A stretch of DNA of 64,000 nucleotides. Source: Streptomyces sp. NBC_01237. Its GTDB lineage: Bacteria; Actinomycetota; Actinomycetes; Streptomycetales; Streptomycetaceae. Both the position numbers and the translations under genes were made by a program. Positions within the stretch are counted from its first letter, which is position 1. Every line of letters begins with the position of its first letter. The stretch is taken from positions 62,001-126,000 of the forward strand of contig NZ_CP108510.1 in the NCBI RefSeq assembly GCF_035917275.1. The letters run 5' to 3'. The notes under the pieces were generated by a model that did no database searches, was not told where the DNA came from, and worked only from the letters and a program-made list of their open reading frames with translations. Positions 43,708-52,487 of the stretch are shown here, one piece after another.

Positions 43708-44235
43708 ATGACCAGCGATCTCGGATTCCTCTGCTCGTACTGTGGGGCGCACCACCCTGAGCTCCCCATGAACTACACGGCCGAGGCCCCGGCCGTGTGG
43801 GATCCGGCCTTCGCTGACGCGGACGACTGCCTGCTCTCATCCGACCAGTGCGTGATCCGGGCACAGCACTACTTCGTCAAGGGTCTGATCGAGATACCGG
43901 TCGTCGGCAGCGACGAGGTGTTTTCCTGGACTGTGTGGGTCTCGCTCAGTCGTGAGAACTTCTCCCGCGCGGCGGACTTGTGGGACACCACCGGACGAGA
44001 AGCGGAGGAGCCCTACTTCGGCTGGCTCACTACTGACCTCTCGGCCTACACGCCCACGACTCTCAACTTGAAGACCCACGTCCACACCCGCCCGGTCGGC
44101 GAGCGCCCCCTCGTCGAACTCGAACCCACCGACCACCCCATCGCCGTCGAACAACGCACGGGAATCACCCGGGACCGCGTAAGGGAGATTGCCGCGACGG
44201 TGCTTCACCCCTCCCGGTACAGGAACCAGCCGTGA
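43708..44235 (+). CDS. DUF2199 protein
   Basis: 175 residues from ATG 43708. DUF2199 signatures: the zinc-ribbon start FLCSYCGAHHPELPMNYTAE, LLSSDQCVIRAQHYFVKGLI, EIPVVGSDEVFSWTVWVSLS and YFGWLTTDLSAYTPTTLNLK with THVHTRPVGERPLVELEPTD HPIAVEQ type. Members are cytosolic and of unknown biochemistry; many occur near toxin-immunity loci. It overlaps the next gene by 4 bases (GTGA), so both form an operon. Confidence 0.82.
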   Translation: MTSDLGFLCSYCGAHHPELPMNYTAEAPAVWDPAFADADDCLLSSDQCVIRAQHYFVKGLIEIPVVGSDEVFSWTVWVSLSRENFSRAADLWDTTGREAEEPYFGWLTTDLSAYTPTTLNLKTHVHTRPVGERPLVELEPTDHPIAVEQRTGITRDRVREIAATVLHPSRYRNQP

Positions 44236-44897
44236 GGGTCGACGCGCGAGTGCCTCAGGCCCCTCGGGCACCACAAGGCCTGAGCCGCCGAGCCCGGTAC
44301 TTCGTCGAAGCGCACGGGCTGCGGGTTCCCCGCCGGGACATCCGCCGGCATCAGGACCTATGGCTCAAGCACGGGATACCCGGTGCGGAGATCGACCGGG
44401 CCGTGGCCTTCCAGGAGCTCTGGGGCGGCATCGCCCTGCCCCCGGCCCCCGCGTACGAGGGCGGCCCGCGCGTTCTCGAAGCCGACGTTCCCGAGGGCTC
44501 GGCCACGGACGGGTGGCGCTTCCCGGCCGGCGACTGCCGTGTGTCCATGGCCCACGGATTCATGATCGGACCCGAAGGCGAGTTCGGGATCGACGCCGAC
44601 CAATGGGCACCTCTGCACGCCAGCACGGAGGGATGGGTGGAAGCCCTGGCCCTGGCCCACCACGCGGGCTACTGGGCCAGCAGCATCACGAAGATCAAGG
44701 GCGACGCCGTCGAGCAGGTGGACCTCGACGGATTCGAGCAGGTGCCCGAGGTCCAGGGACTCACCGACACCTGGTGGAGGGGTAAGGACTCGCTCATCGC
44801 CATCTACCGAGGCGAAGCCGTCGGCTTCGCCGCCCCCCACTGCCGGCAGGCCCATATCTACGGCGGACTCGACGCATGGGGTCTCGGCGGCCACTGA
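44232..44897 (+). CDS. Hypothetical protein, operon partner of DUF2199
   Basis: 221 residues from GTG 44232. It has a basic N-terminus (GLSRRARYFVEAHGLRVPRR), a middle part with RFPAGDCRVSMAHGFMIGPE and FGIDADQWAPLHASTEGWVE, and the ending KDSLIAIYRGEAVGFAAPHC. The layout (small beta-rich, acidic pocket, paired with DUF2199) recalls SMI1/SUKH-type immunity proteins, but I cannot place it in that family with confidence. Confidence 0.55.
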   Translation: MRVDARVPQAPRAPQGLSRRARYFVEAHGLRVPRRDIRRHQDLWLKHGIPGAEIDRAVAFQELWGGIALPPAPAYEGGPRVLEADVPEGSATDGWRFPAGDCRVSMAHGFMIGPEGEFGIDADQWAPLHASTEGWVEALALAHHAGYWASSITKIKGDAVEQVDLDGFEQVPEVQGLTDTWWRGKDSLIAIYRGEAVGFAAPHCRQAHIYGGLDAWGLGGH

Positions 44898-45039
44898 TTC
44901 CCGGAAACGGAGCTTTCAGCGCTCCGTCACATCTGCGGAGCTTTGGCCTTGTTGCGATGCTGGTACCCCAGGCGCTGTGACGCTCCAGCCTGCTGCGAGC
45001 ATGTCGCCCGTACGGACGGCTTACAGGAAAGGCGGGGCC

Positions 45040-45603
45040 ATGAAGAAGTTGGTGGACGAAGCCGTCGTGGAGACCCTTCGCGGCGGGGACGGAGAGATGG
45101 TCCGTCTGTACGTAGCCGCCTGTACCGAACGCATGGCGCCCCTGTTTGTGGGGCTGCGGGTGGGGTCAGCGGGCCGGGAGGGCGACGTTGATTTCTACCT
45201 GGAGTCCGTACGCAACCTATGGCATGTCGACCGCCCGCGCTCCGACGCCCCGGAGCGTGTACGTGTGCTGGAGCGGTTCCCCGAGCTGCGGCCGGCGGAT
45301 GACGAAGTGGTCACCGATGTCGTCGGCATCAACACCTTCTTCGCCGCGCTGGTCCTGCGATATGCCCTACTGGCCAATGGCTCCGGAAGCGCTGATGACG
45401 CGGTGTCCTGTGGCCATGCGGCACTCACTGCGATGGGGATGATGGACCAGAACGTGCTCGGCGCCGGGTTTCTTGCACAGGAGCACGGGCTCCAGTCCCT
45501 CTCGGTGTCCGGTGACGTCGCAGGACTGTGGGAAGCGAGCACCGAGGCGGGGCGGGAACGTTTCCGCACCGTACTTGGTCGTACCGTCGGCAGCTTGGGC
45601 TGA
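45040..45603 (+). CDS. Hypothetical protein
   Basis: 187 residues from ATG 45040 (AAAGGCGGGG upstream). Mostly helical: VVETLRGGDGEMVRLYVAAC, EGDVDFYLESVRNLWHVDRP, DVVGINTFFAALVLRYALLA, DDAVSCGHAALTAMGMMDQN. No family recognised. The same strand and spacing as the DUF2199 pair suggest a shared small-protein cluster. Confidence 0.6.
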   Translation: MKKLVDEAVVETLRGGDGEMVRLYVAACTERMAPLFVGLRVGSAGREGDVDFYLESVRNLWHVDRPRSDAPERVRVLERFPELRPADDEVVTDVVGINTFFAALVLRYALLANGSGSADDAVSCGHAALTAMGMMDQNVLGAGFLAQEHGLQSLSVSGDVAGLWEASTEAGRERFRTVLGRTVGSLG

Positions 45604-45659
45604 GGGCACATGATCTCGAATCCGATCCCGCCCGTTGCTCCGGCGGTCCATGCTCTGCG

Positions 45660-46110
45660 GGGCACTTGGCCAAGTGAGCGAGGTGGCGCTTTGGGGTTCG
45701 GTTCGGGGCAGACCTGCTGGCGTCATCTGGACCGTTGGCAGGAAACAGGAGTCTTCGACCGGCTGCACCGGCCTCTGCTCGCAGAGCTGCACACCCTCCG
45801 GCGAACTCGACTGTTCACGGGCGTGCGTAGAGGGTTCCCACATCCGCACGAAAAGGGGGGATCCCACCGGCCCGTCGCTGGGAGACGACCCAGCCCGTGG
45901 ACCCGGCCGCCGCCCTCGGCGTGCAACAGACCGGCCGCGACTACCAAGGCGCTCCAAAGCAGCACGCGAGACAGTGGCCGGGGTGCCGACCGGGAGCAGC
46001 GAGCACCCGGCTTCAAACTGGGCGGCCGGAACGCGGCCGATCCGCAGCTCTCGCCGGTCGGGGAGGTGTTGGAGTCTATTCGGGGCTGATGAGGAACTAC
46101 GAGAGTACCG
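45660..46110 (+). pseudogene. IS5-family transposase remnant, several frameshifts
   Basis: The reading LGFGSGQTCWRHLDRWQETG and VFDRLHRPLLAELHT, then GELDCSRACVEGSHIRTKRG DPTGPS in another frame matches the ISL2/IS1031-like IS5 transposases around the first catalytic aspartate. Later parts are only weakly readable. It is not the same element as the one to its right. Confidence 0.65.
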
Positions 46111-46210
46111 CCGTCAGAGGCGTCAGAAGAGTTGGCTAGCGAATTGGTGCAAGGTGCTGGCAGCCTGTGCAAGTTGAGTCGATGTGCCAGCCAGCCGCAC
46201 TGGGCCGTGT

Positions 46211-46224
46211 CTGACAAATGATCA
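46211..46224. repeat. Left inverted repeat of IS5-type element
   Basis: CTGACAAATGATCA, exact inverse of 47252-47265. Confidence 0.7.
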
Positions 46225-46896
46225 ACTAGTGGGTTCGCGGACCTACAGGATCAGAGCCACCAGAAGAATTCCAGCCCGGTGGCGATCGGCGAGCTTGTCG
46301 AACCTGGTCGCGATCGCCCGGCTGGAATATGCCTTGTCGCCCAGCACCCGCGCCGGTGTTGTGCGAGGTCGGCCCGCAACAGTGCGCGGGATGCGGATGC
46401 TGTCGAGGACCTGGCCGAAGGCGGTGGCGTCGTTGACGTTGACGGGCGTGAGCACGATGGAGAGGGAGGCCCTGGCCGTCGACGCCGAGGGGGATCTTGA
46501 CTGTCAACCCGCCCCCAGGACCGGCCGAGGGCCTGGCGCACTTGTGAGCGGTTCGGACCTTGCCATTCGTCCCCGTCTGCGGCCCCTTCTTGCAGGCGCT
46601 GGCCGCGTGCTGGTAAGCCCGGTTGACCGCGGAGTCGACGGAGACGGTCCACCGCACCCGGCTTACCGCGTCGTCGCGGACTTGGAAGTGGTCCAGCAGC
46701 TTCGGGACTTGGAAGTGGTCCAGCGGCTTCGCCCAGGCCCCGTGCCCTTCCCAGCAGGCGAACCGCTCTCGGATGGTCTGCCAAGACCCGTAACGCCTGC
46801 GCAGATCGCGCACGGAGGACCACGCCCATCCACCCGCGGCAACAGGGGGCTGTATTCGCTCCCTGCCGTATCCGTCAACTCACTTCGACCTGCCAC
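46217..46896 (-). pseudogene. IS5-family transposase, frameshifted and internally deleted
   Basis: The N-terminus AGRSELTDTAWERI-like gives way by frame change to RRYGSWQTIRERFACWEGHG, then WAKPLDHFQVPKLLDHFQVR (with a small internal duplication of LDHFQV), RWTVSVDSAVNRAYQHAASA and KIPLGVDGQGLPL. The last part, VNVNDATAFGQVLDSIRIPR and LGDKAYSSRAIATRFDKLAD, is in a third frame. The region around the catalytic glutamate is shortened. It is inactive. Confidence 0.75.
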
Positions 46897-46900
46897 AAGA

Positions 46901-47182
46901 TCAATGATCAGAGTGCTTGTACGCGGACTCCCTCCCGGGGTCCGTCACGAACCGGCTCAGCCGATAGGTGGTCGGCAGCGCCAGGCGCCCGCACAGCGTG
47001 TCGATCCGGATCATCGCCCCGTCGACTCCTGCCTCCCGGAGGCGGCGCAACTGGGTACGCATCTCCGCCTGGTCCCGAGTCTCAACGATCACTTCCCACT
47101 GCCCCGCGTCCGGCGCGGTACGAGCGGCCAGCCGCCGGTTCTCGGCCTCTTGTCGACGCCTTCTCTTCCCTTGTCCTGGCAC
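46901..47182 (-). CDS. Hypothetical 93-residue protein inside an IS5-type element
   Basis: It reads QGKRRRRQEAENRRLAARTA, then QWEVIVETRDQAEMRTQLRR, LREAGVDGAMIRIDTLCGRL and ALPTTYRLSRFVT. A basic N-terminus and an alpha/beta core are evident. It ends five bases before the transposase start and lies inside the inverted repeats. The start (GTG 47182) lacks a clear ribosome site, so it may be the end of a longer captured gene. No family recognised. Confidence 0.45.
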   Translation of the reverse strand: MPGQGKRRRRQEAENRRLAARTAPDAGQWEVIVETRDQAEMRTQLRRLREAGVDGAMIRIDTLCGRLALPTTYRLSRFVTDPGRESAYKHSDH

Positions 47183-47251
47183 CGGTCCAGACTCACGGGC
47201 CGACGTCAGGACGGCAAGCCCATTGGACCGAGCATGCGCATTCCGGCTCGG

Positions 47252-47265
47252 TGATCATTTGTCAG
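47252..47265. repeat. Right inverted repeat of IS5-type element
   Basis: TGATCATTTGTCAG, exact inverse of 46211-46224. Confidence 0.7.
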
Positions 47266-47271
47266 GCAGGC

Positions 47272-47653
47272 TCCACCTTGCTCACCGTTCATCAAGCGAT
47301 CGTCCGTGCGTCCCGGCGTCACAAGGGGATGGGAAGGCCACGCAACCTTCGAGCAGCCAGCATCCCACCGGTACCGGACCCGTGCACCGAAACCGGGCGC
47401 GGGAATCCCGGACGCTGTCCTGGCTGTCCCTGACAGGCCGGTGACCTGAAGCGATCGTCAAGGGACAGAACCCGGTGCCCATTGCCGCGCCCCTTCATTC
47501 GGGGGCGGTGTGTGCTCTTCCCGGGTGCGGTCCGATGACGGTGTGCGGGCACGGCCGGCCCGGGACGCCAGCCAGGAGGCGTCCTGCGGTGTGAGCCGGG
47601 CGAGGTGGCTGAGGAAGGCGCTGCGTGCGGTGCTGTCGACATGCTGGACTGGG
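47272..47653. other. Intergenic stretch, no gene recognised
   Basis: Nothing coding is convincing on either strand. It lies between the IS5-type element and the end of the S41 peptidase gene. Confidence 0.5.
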
Positions 47654-48559
47654 TCAGCCTGCCAGTCGGGCGAGGGCCAGGGCGTGCGCGTGGTCGAGGG
47701 AATCAGCAGCAGCGCAGGAGATGTCCGGCTGTACACCGGTGCCCTCCCAGTTCGTGTGGGAGACGGGGTTGATGGCGCGGCCAAAGGGGATGGTGGCTTC
47801 CAGGTGTGGGTGCACGGTCCAGCCCTTGCACGGGTGTGCGCCGCCGCGGGTGCGCTCGCCGACGACTATGGCACGGCCGAGCTGCTGAAGGTCGTACGCA
47901 AGTTCTTCGGCCGCAGAGAAGGTGCTGTCACTGGACAGCACATACAACGGCTTGCTACCGCCGAAGCGCGCTCCAGGGACGTGCGGCAGGCTCCAGGACT
48001 GCTCACTGCGCTCGCCGCCGCGCCAGTACATGGTGTTGAGATGCGTGCGCTCGTCCAGTAGGTAGCTGCAGACAAAGGCGACCGTGTCCGGGTCGCCGCC
48101 CCGGTTGCCTCGAAGGTCCACGATCAGCGCCTGGGCGCGGGAGGCAAGGGTGAGCGCGGCGCTCAACGGTTCGGCGGCCCACTCCAGCGGAAACAGCATC
48201 GGTGCCAGCTCCACCACGGCGACCCCTCCGTCGAGCAACTGCACCCGGGGCGCACCGCCCAGTGAGGTGTCGAAGTCCCGGCGCATGGCGTCCCGGGTGG
48301 CCGCCCCCTGTTTCGGGGACACCGGGTCGGCGTGATGCTTGAGTCTCAGGTGTCGGTCGCTGTTGACGGACTGCAGGTCCGCGGTGACCAGCCGGGCGAG
48401 GTCCTCGGCGTCATCGACGTCGTAGGCGCCCTCGCCGAGGCGTCGTTGCAACAGGCCGGCGAGCTGTTCGGCTATCTCGGGGAAGACGTAGTGCTCGATC
48501 AGGAGCCGGGCTGTCTCGTCGATGACAGGGGCCGACGGAAGCTTTGTGGGAGTCGTCAT
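47654..48559 (-). CDS. S41-family peptidase
   Basis: 301 residues from ATG 48559. S41 (C-terminal processing peptidase/IRBP-like) signatures: the helical N-terminal part EHYVFPEIAEQLAGLLQRRL, LTADLQSVNSDRHLRLKH-type, then AQALIVDLRGNRGGDPDTVA, PLYVLSSDSTFSAAEELAYD (nucleophilic serine expected in SSDSTFSAAEE) and IVVGERTRGGAHPCKGWTV. The end reads GTGVQPDISCAAADSLDHAH. No signal peptide, so it may act in the cytosol. It is divergent from an ArsR regulator across a 57-bp gap and probably controlled by it. No good ribosome site is seen. Confidence 0.85.
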   Translation of the reverse strand: MTTPTKLPSAPVIDETARLLIEHYVFPEIAEQLAGLLQRRLGEGAYDVDDAEDLARLVTADLQSVNSDRHLRLKHHADPVSPKQGAATRDAMRRDFDTSLGGAPRVQLLDGGVAVVELAPMLFPLEWAAEPLSAALTLASRAQALIVDLRGNRGGDPDTVAFVCSYLLDERTHLNTMYWRGGERSEQSWSLPHVPGARFGGSKPLYVLSSDSTFSAAEELAYDLQQLGRAIVVGERTRGGAHPCKGWTVHPHLEATIPFGRAINPVSHTNWEGTGVQPDISCAAADSLDHAHALALARLAG

Positions 48560-48591
48560 GGCAGGGAGTAGAGCACTGCCCTTGCGAAAGC

Positions 48592-48607
48592 GTCAAAGAG
48601 TTTAGAC
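48592..48607. promoter_or_regulatory. Candidate ArsR operator
   Basis: GTCAAAGAGTTTAGAC is an imperfect inverted repeat (GTC.AA...TT..GAC) in the 57-bp divergent gap between the S41 peptidase and the ArsR gene, 10 bases before the ArsR start. Position and symmetry suit autoregulation. Confidence 0.5.
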
Positions 48608-48616
48608 ACTTTTGGT

Positions 48617-49219
48617 ATGCGTGATCAGTCTTCCTATCCGCCGCCTCCTGAGGATGTTCTGGAGATCGGTGCGCCTGAGCAGTTCGCGGCGCTCGCTCAC
48701 CCGTTGCGTCAGCGGTTGCTCTTCGCCCTGGGCCACCGGCCCGCCACCACCAGCCAGCTCGCGGAACAGCTCGACGCGAAGAAGGGCAACGTGGCCCACC
48801 ACCTCAAAGTGCTCCGCGAAGCCGGGCTGATCCATGTCGCCGAGACCCGCCAGGTCCGCGGCGGCACCGAGCAGTACTACCAACGCACGGCCCGTCACAT
48901 GGTCGTCGCCGAACCCCGAGCGGCAGGCACCGCCGCGATGCTCGCCGCAGTGGCCCAGGAGCTGGACCTCTCTCCCGCCGAGACCCATCTGACACTGCGC
49001 CACCTGCGTCTCGGCCCTGCGAAGGCAAAGGAACTCGGCGAGGCCCTCACCAAACTGGTCGATGAAGCCGAGGAGAGTACAGAGGACCAGCCTGTGCACG
49101 GTGTGTTGGTGGCGCTCTATCAACAGGCTCTGCCGACCAGCACCACCAGTTCCCCCCAGAGGCACCGACCTCACGAGACGACACCTCGCTCGCACAAGAT
49201 GAGCAGTCGCACCCATTGA
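48617..49219 (+). CDS. ArsR-type transcriptional regulator
   Basis: 200 residues from ATG 48617; no ribosome site is visible, so the mRNA may be leaderless. Winged helix-turn-helix: IGAPEQFAALAHPLRQRLLF, ATTSQLAEQLDAKKGNVAHH with LKVLREAGLIHVAETRQVRG and the wing GTEQYYQRTARHMVVAE. A helical domain of about 60 residues follows (LDLSPAETHLTLRHLRLGPA), then a Ser/Thr/His-rich tail. No metal-binding cysteines are seen. It likely represses the divergent S41 peptidase gene. Confidence 0.85.
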   Translation: MRDQSSYPPPPEDVLEIGAPEQFAALAHPLRQRLLFALGHRPATTSQLAEQLDAKKGNVAHHLKVLREAGLIHVAETRQVRGGTEQYYQRTARHMVVAEPRAAGTAAMLAAVAQELDLSPAETHLTLRHLRLGPAKAKELGEALTKLVDEAEESTEDQPVHGVLVALYQQALPTSTTSSPQRHRPHETTPRSHKMSSRTH

Positions 49220-49304
49220 CATTCAACCCAGTCGCCCCGGATCGGCGCGCTCGATGAAGTCGGCAGCCCACCCGGCCGGCCTGTCCCCTGGATAGGGTCA
49301 CCGC

Positions 49305-50411
49305 ATGACGCAGACGCTTCCGCCCCTGGTCACCGAGGCCGCGGCACTGTCCGTCGCCGGAGCCGGGCTCCTCCGATACGAGGTGGGCCCGGCCCTGATC
49401 GGGACAGGGGCCGACGCGACCGTCGTCATCGTCACACCTGGGGGCGGCCCGAGGGTCAGTGGCATCCAGGACTCCACCAGAGTGCTCCTGCACGGGGACA
49501 TGGGTCCGGCGTTGCATACACGGTTCGAGTTCCGGGACGCCCCGCCCACTCACCTCTTCGCCCGTCTGGACCAGGGCTGCCTCCCTATCGGCACCGCGCG
49601 TTGCAGAGGCAGGGGAGGGCCGTCGGCCCACTTCAGCCACGCCGTACTGGAGCTCGACCAACCACTGAGCCGCGCGGTGCTGGACGCTGTCCGGCCGGCC
49701 CCGGCACCTGGGCCGGTACCTGGGGTGGAGTGGGTCGACCTCGTGGAGACCGATCCGATCCGAGCCCTGGAGTCGTTCGTCCTCGGCTGGTTCCCCACCG
49801 AGGAGACGGAGTCGGCCGAGCACGGGAGCAGAGCGGGCGGACCGGCCTGCCTGCCTGAGGCTTTGGGCGCCTTCCACCGCTTGGCCCGTCTCCGCCCGGC
49901 GATCCATAGGTTTCACGACCCGGTACTGAGGCGGCCTGAGCTCACCTCCGGACCGCTCGGCGACCGGCTGGTCTTCGCCGTGGGGGACGGGGCCTCCATG
50001 GACTGGTCCATCCCGTGGCCGCCCGAGGGACCGGACGAAGCAGATCCCCGCGTGTGGCACACCGAAGACCCCCATGATTGCGCCCCGGAGACCATCCTCG
50101 AAGAGGAACCGCTGAGCCGCTTCCTCCTGCAGTTCACCCTCTTCCAAGCGCAGATTGCCGCGCCCTACCACGCGCGCACCTACTGCATGCCGATTGCGCG
50201 CCTCGACGCACTGTGGAACATGCTGCGTCCCGTTCCGCTGAGTCCGTTCCTGCCGACCTATGAGGCCGAGAGGTTCTTTGTGGCCCCCGGACTGCTCGCG
50301 ACGGTCAGCAGCGACGAGGACGAGGCGGTCGTGAGCTTCGGTGCGCTCCACCGCGGGGCTCTGACGCCGCTGCTCGAACATGGTTTTCGCTGGTTCCACT
50401 TCGACGGGTGA
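49305..50411 (+). CDS. Hypothetical protein
   Basis: 368 residues from ATG 49305. The N-terminal half is beta-rich (TEAAALSVAGAGLLRYEVGP, DATVVIVTPGGGPRVSGIQD), the middle is proline-rich, and the C-terminal part reads LSRFLLQFTLFQAQIAAPYH, DALWNMLRPVPLSPFLPTYE and TVSSDEDEAVVSFGALHRGA. No catalytic motif, signal peptide or membrane helix. Proteins of this type often act as immunity or scaffold proteins in Streptomyces; I make no assignment. Confidence 0.65.
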   Translation: MTQTLPPLVTEAAALSVAGAGLLRYEVGPALIGTGADATVVIVTPGGGPRVSGIQDSTRVLLHGDMGPALHTRFEFRDAPPTHLFARLDQGCLPIGTARCRGRGGPSAHFSHAVLELDQPLSRAVLDAVRPAPAPGPVPGVEWVDLVETDPIRALESFVLGWFPTEETESAEHGSRAGGPACLPEALGAFHRLARLRPAIHRFHDPVLRRPELTSGPLGDRLVFAVGDGASMDWSIPWPPEGPDEADPRVWHTEDPHDCAPETILEEEPLSRFLLQFTLFQAQIAAPYHARTYCMPIARLDALWNMLRPVPLSPFLPTYEAERFFVAPGLLATVSSDEDEAVVSFGALHRGALTPLLEHGFRWFHFDG

Positions 50412-50894
50412 GGCGCGGGCAGGCGCATATCGAGGCGTGGGCAACCTCCGAAAATTCACCCTCGTGGCAGGACCTGGAGCGGTAGGTCCTGCCGCATGAC
50501 GCGAGGACAATTGAACGGCAGTTGTTCACAAGCCGCGGTTCTGGCTCAACATCTCTGATGTCAGCGGTCACGCCGGTTTCGGTACGACGCTGCGGACGGG
50601 CAGTGACGGGCCCGGAGGTTTCCCGCATTCAGCCTCCCACAGAGACCGGGACCGCCCCCGGCTCCACGCGTGGCGAGGCGAGCGAGAGCCACCGGAGCTG
50701 ACCGATCTCGGCCATGGGGCACGTTCGACAGCACCGGTCCTCCCCGAGCAACGGACTCCGGGACAGCCCGGCGTCCGGCGCGCACCGGTCACCCGGTTCC
50801 GGAGCGCCACGCGGTGAGTGACCATGCCCGGCGGCCACCGCCGGGCTGCGGTCAGTGGATGTGACCGCCCGTCACTCCGTGTTCGTAGATATGG
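50412..50894. other. Intergenic stretch, no gene recognised
   Basis: Only short unsupported frames. It separates convergent genes, but no strong hairpin terminator was found. Confidence 0.45.
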
Positions 50895-51281
50895 TCAGAC
50901 CAGAGTGGACACGCAGAACGGGTGGCCCGCGGGATCCAGCAGGACCCGCCACCGGTCGGGGTCCGGCTGGAAGTCGGGCTTGATGGCCCCCAGCGCGAGC
51001 AGGCGGGCCTGAGCGGCGTCCAGGTCGTCGACGCCCAGTTCCATATGGGCCTGCTTCTCCTGGGAGGGGTCCGGCCACGTAGGGCGGCGGTAGTCGGCAA
51101 GCCGGTTGAAGCCGAGCCCGGGAGCTCCCTCCTGGCCGAGCAGAATGAAATCGTCGGTGGAGAAGACCACAGGCAGGCCGAGTGCCTTTCCGTAAAAGCG
51201 GGCCAGTTCGGCGGGGTCAGGGCAGTCGAAGGTGATAGCCGAGTAGCGGAACGTGAATGCTGACGTGTCTTCATGGCTCAT
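50895..51281 (-). CDS. VOC-family (glyoxalase-like) protein
   Basis: 128 residues from ATG 51281; a GTG at 51290 is in frame. Two beta-alpha-beta-beta-beta modules are visible: YSAITFDCPDPAELARFYGK with ALGLPVVFSTDDFILLGQEG, and QAHMELGVDDLDAAQARLLA with PDPDRWRVLLDPAGHPFCVS. Members with this end bind metals or small ligands, including bleomycin-type resistance proteins and dioxygenases. It is intact, unlike the VOC remnant at 2502-2815. Specific role unknown. Confidence 0.82.
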   Translation of the reverse strand: MSHEDTSAFTFRYSAITFDCPDPAELARFYGKALGLPVVFSTDDFILLGQEGAPGLGFNRLADYRRPTWPDPSQEKQAHMELGVDDLDAAQARLLALGAIKPDFQPDPDRWRVLLDPAGHPFCVSTLV

Positions 51282-51627
51282 GACGGGCACGGTAATAAGG
51301 GTCTAGGACAGGTTCAGTCCTAGTTGCTGGACGGGCGGCGAGGCCGTGCGGAGGCGGTGTCCGTCGTCGGGGTCCGGGAGATCCTGATCCCTCGGGGCCC
51401 GTGGCGGCGAGCCGGGCAGAGGACTGCCGCCAGGTCCCGGCCGCCCAGGTGGGCAACATGGCCTCGGCCTGATGCTTGCCGGGGTGGTCCGGAACGTACG
51501 GCTCAGGCCGCTGCACCACCCGGGCTGTCCTCGTATCCGGCGATGACCGTCTCGGTGTACCGCACGCGCGGTGCAGCGGATTCGTACGTCATGCGGACAC
51601 CCAAAAAGCCGGCCTCGGGCGCCGCGC
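51282..51627. other. Intergenic stretch, no gene recognised
   Basis: No coding frame has a start with a ribosome site. Confidence 0.45.
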
Positions 51628-52302
51628 CTACTCGGTGGTGTGTGTGGGGTAGACCTCGACGTCGGTGTAGGCGCCCTTGATGTCTCCCGCGCCCGCGGGC
51701 CAGTTCAGGGTCACGGTGTGGGTCTCGTTCGGGGGTGTCACCAGGATGTTCGTCGGGTGCGCGAGGCTGTTGCCGGTGCTGTCGATGTCGTAGGCGAGGT
51801 CGAAGACGGCGGCGTCGCCGGGCTTCAGGGTGGTGATACGCGGCTGGGCCTGACCGCGCCCGACGGGGTTCGAGGTGTGGTCGGCGTCCTTGATGTCGAC
51901 GCCCGCGAAGCCGGTCGCCGAGCACGTGGTCGAGCCCCGGTTGATCATCGTGATGTCGATCCTGCCGGAGGTCTTGTCCGGGGCGGCGTCCGTGGCGTCG
52001 ATGGCCAGGTCCGCCGTCTTGCAGAACGTGACCTTTCCGCCCGTCTGCGTCTCACCGTTCGCACCGTTCGTGCCCTTCGCGGCGTCCGCACCGCCCGCGC
52101 GGGCCTCGGTGTCCTCACCGGAACCCGACTTCGCGTTGCCGGCCTCCGAACCGGCCGCGCCCGAGCCGCCCTCCGGGGACGAGGAGGACGTGGAGTTCTT
52201 GGCGGAGGAGTCCTTCGCGGAACCGTCGCCGCCGCAGGCGGTGAGCGAGAGGGTGGCGGCAAGGCCGATGGTGGCGAGAGCGGTGATACGGGTGTACTTC
52301 AC
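51628..52302 (-). CDS. DUF4232 lipoprotein
   Basis: 224 residues from GTG 52302 with GGGGAAA upstream. Lipoprotein signal ITALATIGLAATLSLTAC, lipobox cysteine at 23. A long Gly/Ser/Ala-rich spacer (to about 88) leads to a DUF4232 beta-sandwich: VTFCKTADLAIDATDAAPDK, GRIDITMINRGSTTCSATGF, TTLKPGDAAVFDLAYDIDST and TVTLNWPAGAGDI. The two conserved cysteines (in FCKTADL and STTCSATG) probably form a disulfide. Surface-exposed; biochemical role unknown in the family. Confidence 0.82.
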   Translation of the reverse strand: MKYTRITALATIGLAATLSLTACGGDGSAKDSSAKNSTSSSSPEGGSGAAGSEAGNAKSGSGEDTEARAGGADAAKGTNGANGETQTGGKVTFCKTADLAIDATDAAPDKTSGRIDITMINRGSTTCSATGFAGVDIKDADHTSNPVGRGQAQPRITTLKPGDAAVFDLAYDIDSTGNSLAHPTNILVTPPNETHTVTLNWPAGAGDIKGAYTDVEVYPTHTTE

Positions 52303-52398
52303 GGTGTTTCCCCAGGAGCAGCGCGGTGCATGCGGTCAGAAGTATTTGTATCTCGCACCGAGTTACGGACAGTCCTCCGCGACGTCTTCGTTCTGTCA

Positions 52399-52487
52399 CA
52401 GGCGCAGTCACCGCAGGCGCAGTCACCGCAGGAGGGGATGGCGTGGGAGGGGATGGCGTGGGAGGGGATGGCGTGGGAGGGGAAGCC
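52399..52487. repeat. 15-bp tandem repeats, two adjacent kinds
   Basis: CAGGCGCAGTCACCG is repeated twice from 52399. GGAGGGGATGGCGTG then occurs three times from 52431 with a partial fourth. Each unit is five codons, but no gene is evident here. It lies upstream of the DUF4232 gene. Confidence 0.8.

Larger units (their letters stand above)
46204..47271 (-). mobile_element. IS5-type element with an additional ORF
   Basis: CTGACAAATGATCA at 46211-46224 is matched exactly in inverse orientation at 47252-47265; allowing one indel the similarity extends outward to about 20 bases. Between them lie a damaged IS5-type transposase (46217-46896) and an open frame of 93 codons (46901-47182) on the same strand. 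No target duplication is evident, so the outer boundary is approximate. Confidence 0.6.

Noticed and set aside
49047..50510. 487-codon minus-strand frame
   Set aside because: Antisense to the plus-strand gene at 49305-50411, Arg/Gly-rich, no ribosome site.
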